Part shown: piece by piece, positions 42,331 through 51,359 of the stretch
Layout of the letters: the number at the start of each line of letters is the position of its first letter
How positions within the stretch are numbered: position 1 is the first letter of the stretch
NCBI GenBank assembly: GCA_964386915.1
Contig: CAYLUQ010000011.1
Span: forward strand, 8,734-72,733
Origin: JADHMP01 sp964386915
Lineage (GTDB): Bacteria; Bacteroidota; Bacteroidia; Flavobacteriales; Flavobacteriaceae
DNA: 64,000 bases
Direction of reading: 5' to 3'
Notes under the pieces: generated by a model
Told to the model about the DNA's origin: nothing
The model's input: only the letters and a program-made list of their open reading frames with translations
Databases searched by the model: none
Program-made: the position numbers and the translations under genes

Positions 42331-43671
42331 TTAGACCACTCCTTGGGCAAGCATAGCATCGGCAACTTTCACAAATCCAGCAATATTGGCCCCTTTCACA
42401 TAATTTATGTGGTCTTTTTCACTGCCATATCGCAAACAAGATTGATGAATGTCGCTCATGATGTTTTTAAGTCGATCATCAACTTCTTCACGAGTCCAGC
42501 TGTAGCGGAGGGAGTTTTGTGCCATTTCTAAACCAGAAACGGCCACACCACCTGCATTAGAAGCTTTTCCAGGAGCAAATAAAACCTTGTGGGCAATAAA
42601 GGTATGAACAGCCTCAGGAGTTGAGGGCATGTTGGCTCCCTCACCCACGGCAAAGCAGCCATTTTTCACTAGGGTCTCAGCATCTTTTTTGTCCAATTCA
42701 TTTTGAGTAGCGCAAGGTAGTGCAATATCACAGGGCACTTCCCAAGGCCTTTTATTGGCGTGGAAGCTTGCTTTGGGGTAGGCTTTTACATATTCGTTAA
42801 TTCGCCCTCTTCTATTGTTTTTTAAATCCATAATAAAGGCGAGTTTTTCTTCGTCAATACCGGCTTCATCATAAATATAGCCAGAGGAGTCAGATAGGGT
42901 TAAAATTTTTGCTCCCAATTGGATGGCCTTTTCAGCAGCATATTGTGCCACATTGCCCGAACCCGAAAGCACTACTTTTTTGCCTTCTAAAGAGTTTCCT
43001 TTATTGATTAGCATTTGTTGTGTAAAATAGACCACACCATAGCCGGTGGCTTCTGGGCGAATGAGAGATCCTCCCCAACTCACCCCTTTTCCGGTGAGCA
43101 CGCCCGTAAATTCATTTTTCAAGCGTTTGTATTGTCCAAACAAATAGCCAATCTCACGACTGCCCACACCAATATCCCCAGCCGGAATGTCTCGGTTGGG
43201 TCCAATATGCCGAAAGAGTTCGGTCATAAAACTTTGACAAAAGCGCATCACTTCGGTATCTGATCTTCCTTTTGGATTAAAATCAGAACCCCCTTTTCCG
43301 CCTCCCATGGGTAGGGTGGTGAGGCTGTTTTTAAATATTTGTTCAAAGGCTAAAAATTTTAAAATGCTCAAATTAACGCTAGGATGAAAACGCAAACCTC
43401 CTTTATAGGGACCAATAGCTGAATTCATTTCGATACGATAGCCGCGATTAACTTGAATTTCTTCTTTGTCGTCTATCCAAGCCACGCGAAAAGAAACCAC
43501 CCGTTCAGGCTCCACCATGCGCATTAAGATGTTTTGACCATAATAAATATCGTGTTCAACAATGTAGGGAATAACCGATTCGGCTACCTCGGTAACAGCC
43601 TGTAAAAATTCTGGCTCGTTTTGATTGCGCTGATTAACATGCTGCAAAAATTTTTGTATGATGGCGTCCAT
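42331..43671 (-). CDS. gdhA: Glutamate dehydrogenase (NADP-type)
   Basis: A 446-residue hexameric-type enzyme that makes glutamate from 2-oxoglutarate and ammonia. The substrate-binding K-G-G-L-R-F-H-P-S-V-N, the catalytic P-M-G-G-G-K-G-G-S-D-F block and the D-I-P-A-G-D-I-G-V-G segment are all present; the Rossmann loop is S-G-S-G-N-V-A-Q. Length is that of the short bacterial form. It leads into recO on the same strand. Confidence 0.96.
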   Translation of the reverse strand: MDAIIQKFLQHVNQRNQNEPEFLQAVTEVAESVIPYIVEHDIYYGQNILMRMVEPERVVSFRVAWIDDKEEIQVNRGYRIEMNSAIGPYKGGLRFHPSVNLSILKFLAFEQIFKNSLTTLPMGGGKGGSDFNPKGRSDTEVMRFCQSFMTELFRHIGPNRDIPAGDIGVGSREIGYLFGQYKRLKNEFTGVLTGKGVSWGGSLIRPEATGYGVVYFTQQMLINKGNSLEGKKVVLSGSGNVAQYAAEKAIQLGAKILTLSDSSGYIYDEAGIDEEKLAFIMDLKNNRRGRINEYVKAYPKASFHANKRPWEVPCDIALPCATQNELDKKDAETLVKNGCFAVGEGANMPSTPEAVHTFIAHKVLFAPGKASNAGGVAVSGLEMAQNSLRYSWTREEVDDRLKNIMSDIHQSCLRYGSEKDHINYVKGANIAGFVKVADAMLAQGVV

Positions 43672-43732
43672 TAAAATCTATTTAGTGTTTCTTGTAAAGA
43701 TACTATAAAGGGTTTTATTGCACTAGGGGGAA

Positions 43733-45091
43733 CTAGCCAAAAAGATATTCTACAACCGCTTTTACATTGGAAAAAGGCAGCACTTTTATGGTGGTGTCTT
43801 GCGGGGTTGATTTAGAAAATTTGGAGACAACAATCTCCTGAAACCCCAATTTTTGAGCTTCAAAGATGCGTTGTTCTATTTTTGGAACGGGTCTAATTTC
43901 TCCTGAAAGCCCTATTTCAGCAGCAAAACAAATACCTTCCGGTAGGGGTAGGTCATGATAACTCGATAGAATGGCCGCCACTACGCATAAATCTGTAGCA
44001 GGATCTTCAATGGTGAGTCCCCCCGTTACATTAATAAACACATCTTTGGCACCCAAGGCAAATCCGGCTCTTTTTTCTAACACGGCCAAAAGCATATTGA
44101 GACGTTTGCTGTTAAAACCGGTGCTGCTGCGTTGTGGGGTGCCATAAACTGCTGAACTCACCAAGGCTTGCACTTCTATTAGCAAAGGCCGTAGCCCTTC
44201 CATGATGACTCCAATGGCATGACCACTAAGCGGGCCATCTTTTTCTGAAATTAACAACTCACTTGGATTGGAAACCGCACGAAGACCATCGGCTTGCATT
44301 TCGTAAAGGCCAATTTCAGAAGTGGCTCCAAAGCGATTTTTTTGAACCCTTAAAATTCGATATAAATGGTTTCGGTCGCCTTCAAAAAGGAGGACGGTGT
44401 CCACCATGTGCTCCAAAATTTTAGGGCCCGCCAAGGAGCCATCTTTGGTGATGTGGCCCACTAATATAACAGGCGTGTGGGTGGCTTTGGCAAAGCGTAT
44501 CAATTCGTTTGTGCAGGCTCTAATTTGCGAAACACTACCAGGACTGCTTTCAATTTGAAGGGTGTGTAGGGTTTGAATGGAATCGATAATGAGGCAATCG
44601 GGGCTTAGTTTTTTGAGTTGCTCAAAAAGGGTTTGGGTTTGGGTTTCACTCAAAATGTAGCAATCTTCAGTAGCCACTCCCAAGCGTTGGGCTCTTCGTT
44701 TAATTTGCTGTGGACTTTCTTCACCTGAAACATATAAAATTTTCTTTTGCAATTGCAGGGCGAGCTGAAGCAACAGGGTTGATTTTCCAATGCCGGGTTC
44801 TCCGCCCAGCAAAATGACCGCTCCAGGCACAAGACCTCCACCCAACACTCTATTAAATTCAGCATCTGGGGTATGTGTTCTGGGCATTTGCTCCAAATCA
44901 ATGTCGGCAATGGGTGTTGGGAGTGCTGCACTAGAGAAAGAATTGGAGCTTTCCCAAGGGGCTTTTTTTTCGGTTTTGAGCACTTCTTCTACCAGGGTGT
45001 TCCATTCTTTGCAAGCACTGCATTGACCCTGCCACTTCACAAATTGAGTGCCACAATTTTGACAGAAAAAGGCTTTTTTAACTTTGGCCAT
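43733..45091 (-). CDS. radA: DNA repair protein RadA (Sms)
   Basis: A 452-residue RecA-like branch-migration factor. The N-terminal zinc finger is C-Q-N-C (Cys10, Cys13) and C-S-A-C (Cys24, Cys27); the Walker A loop is G-G-E-P-G-I-G-K-S (96-104); the RadA-specific K-N-R-F-G motif follows near residue 250, and a C-terminal Lon-protease-like domain ends the protein (G-L-S-G-E-I-R-P-V). Nine bp after the flippase gene, at the end of the panCD operon. Confidence 0.96.
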   Translation of the reverse strand: MAKVKKAFFCQNCGTQFVKWQGQCSACKEWNTLVEEVLKTEKKAPWESSNSFSSAALPTPIADIDLEQMPRTHTPDAEFNRVLGGGLVPGAVILLGGEPGIGKSTLLLQLALQLQKKILYVSGEESPQQIKRRAQRLGVATEDCYILSETQTQTLFEQLKKLSPDCLIIDSIQTLHTLQIESSPGSVSQIRACTNELIRFAKATHTPVILVGHITKDGSLAGPKILEHMVDTVLLFEGDRNHLYRILRVQKNRFGATSEIGLYEMQADGLRAVSNPSELLISEKDGPLSGHAIGVIMEGLRPLLIEVQALVSSAVYGTPQRSSTGFNSKRLNMLLAVLEKRAGFALGAKDVFINVTGGLTIEDPATDLCVVAAILSSYHDLPLPEGICFAAEIGLSGEIRPVPKIEQRIFEAQKLGFQEIVVSKFSKSTPQDTTIKVLPFSNVKAVVEYLFG

Positions 45092-45100
45092 TTTGAGGAT

Positions 45101-46069
45101 TTAGTCCATTTTTTTGCGATTTACTAAAGGTAACACAAAAAACGAAAGCCCTCCAAAGAAGAGAATCATTAGCGTTTGTGCGCTCCACATAATCCAGCCA
45201 AAGGCCAGCCCTACTTCAGTTGAAATGCCATAGGCCGCAAGAATCATCCCCACAGCATAGGGATAAATGCCAATGCCACCATTGGTAGCCGATATGGTTA
45301 GCCCACCCACCACAAAGGCAGGAAGCATGGCAATTAGAGTGAGTGAACTCGTTTCTGGCAAACACCATTTCACGACATAAAACATGGCTAAATACATGAG
45401 CCAAATAAAGAGCGTATGAAAGACAAAGGCGCCTTTTTTAGGCATTTTTTTGATAGAAAGGATTCCTTCTAAAAGGCCCCTGAGGAGGTTTTTTATTTTT
45501 AAAACAAGGGGGTGTTTGTTGGTTTTGAAGAGCTGTTTTAGAGAAAAAAAGAGAATGAGTGCTATACCAACCCCAATAAAGAGAAAGGTGAAATTAATTT
45601 CTTTTTGGGTTAAAAAGTCATAAATCAAATCAAATTGAAGGCCAAGCGCAAGCGCAATACAAAGGGCCAACATCACCAAATCAATTAAGCGTTCTGTGAT
45701 AATGGTGCCAAATCCTTTTTCAAAGGGAATGTTTTCATAAGTGGTCAGGGTGGTGGCCCGAAACACCTCCCCAGAACGGGGTACGCCTAGGTTGGCTAGG
45801 TAGGCAATCAAAACGGCTAAAATGCTGTTGTGCAATTTGGGTTTATAGCCCATAGGCTCTAGCAAAAAAAGCCAGCGATAGGCCCTAGATAGATGACTTA
45901 AAACGGCAAAAAGAGCCGAAAGAAAAAGAAAGCGCATATCAGCACTTTGGATATAACCCACAATTCGTTTGCGATCTTCAGCGGTAGTGCTTTGGTAGGA
46001 GAGGTAGATAAAAAAAAGACCTATGGCCAAGGGGAGAAGAACTTTTAAAACCGTTTTAAGCGACTTCAA
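45101..46069 (-). CDS. UPF0104/lysylphosphatidylglycerol-synthase-type membrane protein
   Basis: A 322-residue inner-membrane protein with about eight helices. The Arg-rich A-Y-R-W-L-F-L-L-E-P segment after helix 2 and the G-V-P-R-S-G-E-x-x-R-A block (about residues 95-105) are the signature of the UPF0104/flippase-like family (YbhN, AglD). The start must be the TTG at 46069: an in-frame TGA lies two codons before it. It sits between panD (3 bp) and radA (9 bp). Function unknown; possibly lipid transfer or modification. Confidence 0.85.
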   Translation of the reverse strand: MKSLKTVLKVLLPLAIGLFFIYLSYQSTTAEDRKRIVGYIQSADMRFLFLSALFAVLSHLSRAYRWLFLLEPMGYKPKLHNSILAVLIAYLANLGVPRSGEVFRATTLTTYENIPFEKGFGTIITERLIDLVMLALCIALALGLQFDLIYDFLTQKEINFTFLFIGVGIALILFFSLKQLFKTNKHPLVLKIKNLLRGLLEGILSIKKMPKKGAFVFHTLFIWLMYLAMFYVVKWCLPETSSLTLIAMLPAFVVGGLTISATNGGIGIYPYAVGMILAAYGISTEVGLAFGWIMWSAQTLMILFFGGLSFFVLPLVNRKKMD

Positions 46070-46072
46070 AAC

Positions 46073-46423
46073 TCAATCTAGGGTGTTGGTTTGTTCGTTG
46101 GGAAAAATCATGGTAGGGTTAAAGTCTTTGGCTTCTTCCGGAGTCATTTGGGCGTAGCTGATGATGATGACAACATCTCCCTTTTGCACCAGTCTAGCGG
46201 CAGGGCCATTTAGGGTTACCTCACCTGAACCGGCAACTCCTTCAATAACATAGGTTTCCAATCGGGCGCCATTGTTAATGTTAACGACCTGTACTTTTTC
46301 GCCCACCATTAAATTGGCAGCGTCAATTAAGTTTCGATCAATGGTAATGCTACCAATATAATTTAGGTCAGCCCCTGTAACGGTTACCCGATGAATTTTC
46401 GATTTTATCAGCTCAATTAGCAT
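46073..46423 (-). CDS. panD: Aspartate 1-decarboxylase
   Basis: A 116-residue pyruvoyl enzyme that makes beta-alanine for pantothenate. The self-cleavage site is Y-I-G-S-I (Gly24-Ser25), where Ser25 becomes the pyruvoyl group. N-N-G-A-R and G-P-A-A-R are also standard. It follows panC by 14 bp, with both products feeding the same pathway. Confidence 0.97.
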   Translation of the reverse strand: MLIELIKSKIHRVTVTGADLNYIGSITIDRNLIDAANLMVGEKVQVVNINNGARLETYVIEGVAGSGEVTLNGPAARLVQKGDVVIIISYAQMTPEEAKDFNPTMIFPNEQTNTLD

Positions 46424-46437
46424 GGGCCAAAGGTAAT

Positions 46438-47280
46438 TTATATTTTGCTTATGGACATATTATCAATCAACCTAATTTGTCCCATAAAACCGGCCATAAA
46501 AGCCCGATAACTTTTACCGGGTTTTATTTCATCTATGGGGCAAAGAGTTTCTGTATCGGCAATTTCAAAATAGTCTAGATCAAATCCTTTTTGTTTGCAC
46601 TTTTGTGCTACCTGCTCTTTGAGTTCAGCAACAGAAAGGTGTTTGATGTTTTTCGTTACCCAAAAAAGGGTTTCGCTAAGCAAAGCAGCTTGTTCTCTTT
46701 GAGCCGTTGTGAGTAGCGTGTTTCGGGAGCTCATGGCCAGGCCATTGGGTTCACGCACAATGGGGCAGCCAATTATGTCAATGGGCCATTGTTTTTGATT
46801 GGTTAAGGCTTTAATAATTTGAAGCTGCTGAAAATCCTTTTCACCAAAATAGGCTTTTTGGGGCTGAACGAGTGTAAAAAGTTTTTCAACTACAGTAGCC
46901 ACACCTTGAAAGTGATGGGCCCTTGCAGCCCCTTCCATAAAACGTTCTAAACTGCCAAATTGATAGTTTTTGGTCTGAACAAAAGCGCCATATAATTCTT
47001 CAACAGTAGGGGCAAATACCACAATGGAGTTGGCAAAGGGAGCCAAAATTTGAAGGTCATCAGCTAAGTTTTTTGGATAGTTTTTGAGGTCGTTAGTGTT
47101 GTTGAATTGTGTGGGATTAACAAATATGCTCACTACCGTCAAGGGGTTTTCCTGCACCGCTTTTTCCACTAGGGAAAGATGACCGGCGTGCAAAGCGCCC
47201 ATAGTGGGCACCAATCCTAATGCCGCTTTTTTTTCATGCAAGAATGCTAGAAGGGCTTCTTTTGTTTGATAAACCTGCAT
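46438..47280 (-). CDS. panC: Pantothenate synthetase
   Basis: A 280-residue enzyme that joins pantoate to beta-alanine with ATP. The HIGH-like motif is P-T-M-G-A-L-H-A-G-H (His31, His34), with V-S-I-F-V-N-P-T-Q-F, Y-F-G-E-K-D-F-Q-Q and A-M-S-S-R-N as further markers. It is the first gene of panC-panD-flippase-radA on the minus strand and is divergent from the starch-synthase-like gene, with 105 bp between. Confidence 0.97.
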   Translation of the reverse strand: MQVYQTKEALLAFLHEKKAALGLVPTMGALHAGHLSLVEKAVQENPLTVVSIFVNPTQFNNTNDLKNYPKNLADDLQILAPFANSIVVFAPTVEELYGAFVQTKNYQFGSLERFMEGAARAHHFQGVATVVEKLFTLVQPQKAYFGEKDFQQLQIIKALTNQKQWPIDIIGCPIVREPNGLAMSSRNTLLTTAQREQAALLSETLFWVTKNIKHLSVAELKEQVAQKCKQKGFDLDYFEIADTETLCPIDEIKPGKSYRAFMAGFMGQIRLIDNMSISKI

Positions 47281-47385
47281 GAATTAAATAAATTATAGGG
47301 GCTAAAGTAGGTAGTTTTTAGCTCATTTAACTATAAATTTCGTAAATTCGCACCACTTTTAAAACAAGATGGTGCCGTCCAAATT

Positions 47386-48189
47386 ATGAAAGACAAAAAA
47401 GTACTTATCATTTCTTCTGAAGTCGTTCCCTACCTGCCACAGACGCCTCAAGCAGTAAACGCTTTTAAGATTCCTAAAACCATTAATGATCATGGGGGGC
47501 AAACCCGTATTTTCATGCCTCGTTATGGCCTTATAAACGAAAGAAGACATCAATTGCACGAAGTCATTCGCTTGTCGGGGATGAATTTGGTCATCAATGA
47601 TATAGACACCCCTTTGATTATTAAAGTGGCTTCTATTCCCAAAGAACGCATGCAAGTCTATTTTATAGACAATGAAGAATATTTTAAACGCAAAGGCATT
47701 TTATCAGACGCCAATGAAAAGCTCTTTAAAGATAATGATGAGCGCATGATATTTTTTACCAAAGGCGTTATAGAAACCGTTAAAAAATTGAACTGGTCTC
47801 CAGATATTATTCACCTACACGGGTGGTTTACTTCTTTGTTTCCACTCTATTTAAAAACATATTATAAAGATGAACCGCTTTTTGCAGATAGCAAAATTGT
47901 GGTTTCTTTCTACCCCAAAGATTTCAAAGGAAATTTGTCTAAAGACCTACATGAAAAGCTGATGTTTGATAAGATTCCGGAAACAGAAACAAAAGCCCTT
48001 GAGCAAGCTGACTTTGAGCACTTGTCTCAAATGAGCGTGAAACACGCCGACGGCTTTGTGATTTCGGATTCTGAAGTAGAGCAAAGTTTAGTTGATGTTG
48101 TGGCGGACTCTAAAAAGCCCTATTTATCTCATGAGGTCCTAGAGGAAGACCACGCCTATGTTGATTTTTATTCTGAAAAAATTATCTAA
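47386..48189 (+). CDS. Glycogen/starch synthase N-terminal-domain protein
   Basis: A 267-residue protein that matches only the N-terminal half of GT5 glycogen synthases: S-S-E-V-V-P-Y-L, G-G-Q-T-R-I-F-M-P-R-Y-G, and a P-D-I-I-H-L-H-G-W-F block. The C-terminal glycosyltransferase domain is absent, so it is not a whole synthase of about 480 residues. The usual N-terminal K-x-G-G-L is replaced by Q-x-x-x-A. This short form beside panC is common in Flavobacteriia, so it is a lineage trait and not a damaged gene. Its function is unknown. It leads into the DUF4270 gene. Confidence 0.85.
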   Translation: MKDKKVLIISSEVVPYLPQTPQAVNAFKIPKTINDHGGQTRIFMPRYGLINERRHQLHEVIRLSGMNLVINDIDTPLIIKVASIPKERMQVYFIDNEEYFKRKGILSDANEKLFKDNDERMIFFTKGVIETVKKLNWSPDIIHLHGWFTSLFPLYLKTYYKDEPLFADSKIVVSFYPKDFKGNLSKDLHEKLMFDKIPETETKALEQADFEHLSQMSVKHADGFVISDSEVEQSLVDVVADSKKPYLSHEVLEEDHAYVDFYSEKII

Positions 48190-48193
48190 GCAA

Positions 48194-50017
48194 ATGTTTC
48201 GAAACGCCTCAGTAGCCTACCTTGGTTTTCTAATGGTTTTGTTGTCTTGCGAAAAAGATTTTCATCAAGTTAGTGGAACCCTTTTTACCGCTGAAGCCCT
48301 CCAATCAAAAGCGTTAAAGGTATCAGTAAACACTTTTCAAGAGGGAATAACTTCCGTTGCCAGCAATAATTTGCCTTTGGGCCAATTGGGTCAAATCAAC
48401 CACCCTGTTTTTGGCCTATCAGAAGCACAAATTGTATCGCAACTCAACATTGGAATAGACCCCTATTTTGGCAACTTTCGCCAAGCCATAGAAGACAACC
48501 CCAATGAAAATAATATTAGCCAAATCCCCGAAAAAGAACAAGTAAAAGCGGTTTATCTCGAAATTCCATTCTTCACCAATCAACGGGATACAGACAACGA
48601 TGGCGTGGTTGATGCCTTTGATGCTGACCCTAATGACCCAGACAGCAATTCTGACAGTGATGAACTAACGGACCTGCAAGAGACCCAAGCCAATTTAAAT
48701 CCCCTAGATCCAGACAGTGATGGCGACGGAATTTTAGACCACGATGATGAAGACAGCAGCTCCTACGATAGCGAAAACAACACCTATAAGATTGACTCCC
48801 TCTACGGCAATAGACAAGCCACATTTAACCTAAAAGTGGCACAACTCACCTACTACCTCAATAATTTAGACCCCAACAAAAACTTTGAAAAAGCCCAATT
48901 GTATTATTCCAATCAAGATTTTTTTAGTGAAGGGTTTTATGGAGCAATGCTTCACGACGGTCCTGTTGAATTAAATTTTGAAGAATTACGGTTTAATTAT
49001 AAAGAAGATGACCCTGAAACGGAAGATATAGACGAAACCACCAAGGTGGAAACCCGCCTTACACCAAGACTGCGAGTGCCGTTAGATAAGGCTTTTTTTC
49101 AACAGTATATACTCGATAAAGAAGATGATATAGCATTGGCAAACAATGCCAATTTCAACCAATATTTTAGAGGCATTATTATCAAAGCCGATTCTTTTTC
49201 GGATGATTTATATATGTTACTCGATATTGCCAACGGAGTTATCAAAATTGAATATACTTTTGAAGAAAAAGACAGCAACGGCACCCTTGACACTACCGAT
49301 GATGATACTCTTGTAACCTCAGAAAAAACCTTTGAAATGTCATTCTCTGGCATTCAAGTGAATACGTTAAAAAACAGTGCTTTTGATGCTGCCATTTCTC
49401 AACAAATGGCTCTTTCTGAACAGGGACAACAGGCCGAAAAACTCTATGTTAAAAGTGGGCAATGGCATGGAAGATTGCGTTTATTTGGCACTTCCCAGGG
49501 AACGGTAGATACGGACCTATTGGATTCGTTACGAAATCAAAACCAATTGCTCAACGAAGCACGACTAAATTTTTATGTGGACAGCCCTCAGTTTCTCAAC
49601 AAAGAATTGATTCCACCCCGCCTCTATCTTTATGACCTTACTAATGGCACGCCTCTTTTAGATCAGAGAATTGACGATTCAGAAAATGAAGAGGCTACCA
49701 ATGCTTCCAAAATACGATTTGGCGGGTTGTTAGAATATGATGAAACCAACAGACCCTATCGCTATGTGTTCACCATCACCGAACACGTGAGTAATATTTT
49801 ACGTCAAGATTCTACTAATGTAGATTTGGGCTTGGTGGTTTCTGCAGACGTGACCAACCTGAGTTTCAGAAAAGCCAAAAGTCAAAACGAAAACAGCCTT
49901 CAATACCCTACTGCTGCGGTGCTTAATCCGCTAGGGGTTGTGTTGATAGGATCTGGTGACAATCAGGAAGCAGAAGAAAAAAAGGTGCAGCTCGAATTGC
50001 TCTTCACAGCCTTTTAG
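48194..50017 (+). CDS. DUF4270 lipoprotein with thrombospondin-type calcium repeats
   Basis: A 607-residue lipoprotein (lipobox L-L-S-C, Cys17 from the ATG at 48194; a start at 48158 would lie inside the previous gene). The DUF4270 pattern is seen in I-D-S-L-Y-G-N and Y-Y-L-N-N-L. Between strands, at about residues 130-190, is an Asp-rich insertion (D-T-D-N-D-G-V-V-D, D-S-D-G-D-G-I-L-D) like thrombospondin type-3 calcium-binding repeats. A Ca2+-stiffened surface protein is a fair inference. It is 4 bp after the starch-synthase-like gene, and its stop overlaps that of gntP by 4 bp. Confidence 0.85.
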   Translation: MFRNASVAYLGFLMVLLSCEKDFHQVSGTLFTAEALQSKALKVSVNTFQEGITSVASNNLPLGQLGQINHPVFGLSEAQIVSQLNIGIDPYFGNFRQAIEDNPNENNISQIPEKEQVKAVYLEIPFFTNQRDTDNDGVVDAFDADPNDPDSNSDSDELTDLQETQANLNPLDPDSDGDGILDHDDEDSSSYDSENNTYKIDSLYGNRQATFNLKVAQLTYYLNNLDPNKNFEKAQLYYSNQDFFSEGFYGAMLHDGPVELNFEELRFNYKEDDPETEDIDETTKVETRLTPRLRVPLDKAFFQQYILDKEDDIALANNANFNQYFRGIIIKADSFSDDLYMLLDIANGVIKIEYTFEEKDSNGTLDTTDDDTLVTSEKTFEMSFSGIQVNTLKNSAFDAAISQQMALSEQGQQAEKLYVKSGQWHGRLRLFGTSQGTVDTDLLDSLRNQNQLLNEARLNFYVDSPQFLNKELIPPRLYLYDLTNGTPLLDQRIDDSENEEATNASKIRFGGLLEYDETNRPYRYVFTITEHVSNILRQDSTNVDLGLVVSADVTNLSFRKAKSQNENSLQYPTAAVLNPLGVVLIGSGDNQEAEEKKVQLELLFTAF

Positions 50018-51348
50018 AAAAACCAAAGCCAGCAGTAGTAGCCCCCTAGAACCACAACCAGGCCAACGCTGCCCTGCACTAAAGTGCCTAAGGTATGTGT
50101 TTTATAGGCGGTCTTAACATCCATTTGACTCATTTGAGAGACAATCCAAAAATAAGAATCGTTGGCATGTGACACGGTCATGGCTCCTGTTCCAATGGCC
50201 ATAATAGCCCAAACTTTACCCATTTCACTATCTAAGCCGAGTAACGATAAAAGCGGAAACACGATAGAAGCGGTTGTAATGATGGCAACCGTTGAAGAGC
50301 CTTGAGCTGTTTTGAGTAAAGCTGCAATGAAAAAAGGAATGAGTAACCCCAATTGATCCAAAGTGGCCATAGTGGCTAAATGCTCTTGCAAGGAAATTTG
50401 ACCAATCATTTTTCCCAAGGCACCCCCCATGCCTGTAATCAAAAGAATGGGTATTGCTTGTTTTATGCCTTTTGTGGTGGCCTCTCTAAGTCCTGTTTTG
50501 CCAAAAGGACTCAAGAGCAAAAAGGAAAAGCCCATTCCAATACCCAAGGCCGCGATGGGGTTGCTTATCAATAGCAAAGCTTTCTCAGCCTGCTCAGGCA
50601 GGGTTTCTTTGGGAATGAATGCCCCTAGGCACATTAAAAGTAAGGGTAGCAAAATAGGGAGAAATGCTTTTGTTAAGGAGGGTAATTGTTCAGTAGTCAA
50701 GGCAGGTGCAGCGAGCTCATGACCTTGGTCAACATAAGGATATTTTTTACTTAAATAAAGAGCAAACACACCGCCTACCAGTATTAAAATAAAAGCAATA
50801 ACGGCTCCCGTAATGATGAGAAATGAAAGATTGGATAATTCGAGATTGGCAGCTGCAGCCAAGGGCCCCGGCGTAGGTGGAACCAAAACATGGGGAGCAA
50901 AAAGGCCAGTAGATAAGGCCACACTTAAACCTACTAAAGAAGTTTTTGTTTTATGGGCTAAACTTTTGTTAAGTTGAGCAAGAATAACAAAAGCAGCATC
51001 ACAAAAAACGGGAATAGAAACCACATAGCCAATGCAACTAATGGCTAGGGGAAGGGGCAGCTTATGCAAATAGTACAGCAACCCATTGGCTAAAGCTTGT
51101 GCGCCACCCGAGCGTTCTAGTGAAGTGCCAATGAGTGTGCCAAACAGAATGAGGAGACCAATGCCTTGCACTGTTCCTCCAAAGCCCTTTATGAGCGTGG
51201 CAAATACCGTAAAAGGAGCTAGCCCTATGAGAAACCCCAAGCTAATTGCGCCTATTAATAACACTAAAAAGGGATGCAGTTTAAGACGGGATGTTCCTAC
51301 AACAACCCAAACCATTACAGCGAAAACCGAAAGCAGTGCAAAAAGCAT
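50014..51348 (-). CDS. Gluconate/glycerate permease, GntP family
   Basis: A 444-residue inner-membrane transporter with about 12-14 hydrophobic segments. The family features are G-G-x-x-Q-G-I-G-L near residue 55, the F-C-D-A-A-F-V-I-L helix and A-P-H-V-L-V-P-P-T-P-G-P-L-A-A. GntP proteins import gluconate or related aldonates with H+. Eleven bp before it on the same strand is a glycerate kinase, so D-glycerate is a likely substrate here (inference). Confidence 0.9.
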   Translation of the reverse strand: MLFALLSVFAVMVWVVVGTSRLKLHPFLVLLIGAISLGFLIGLAPFTVFATLIKGFGGTVQGIGLLILFGTLIGTSLERSGGAQALANGLLYYLHKLPLPLAISCIGYVVSIPVFCDAAFVILAQLNKSLAHKTKTSLVGLSVALSTGLFAPHVLVPPTPGPLAAAANLELSNLSFLIITGAVIAFILILVGGVFALYLSKKYPYVDQGHELAAPALTTEQLPSLTKAFLPILLPLLLMCLGAFIPKETLPEQAEKALLLISNPIAALGIGMGFSFLLLSPFGKTGLREATTKGIKQAIPILLITGMGGALGKMIGQISLQEHLATMATLDQLGLLIPFFIAALLKTAQGSSTVAIITTASIVFPLLSLLGLDSEMGKVWAIMAIGTGAMTVSHANDSYFWIVSQMSQMDVKTAYKTHTLGTLVQGSVGLVVVLGGYYCWLWFF

Positions 51349-51359
51349 AGGCTACAAAT

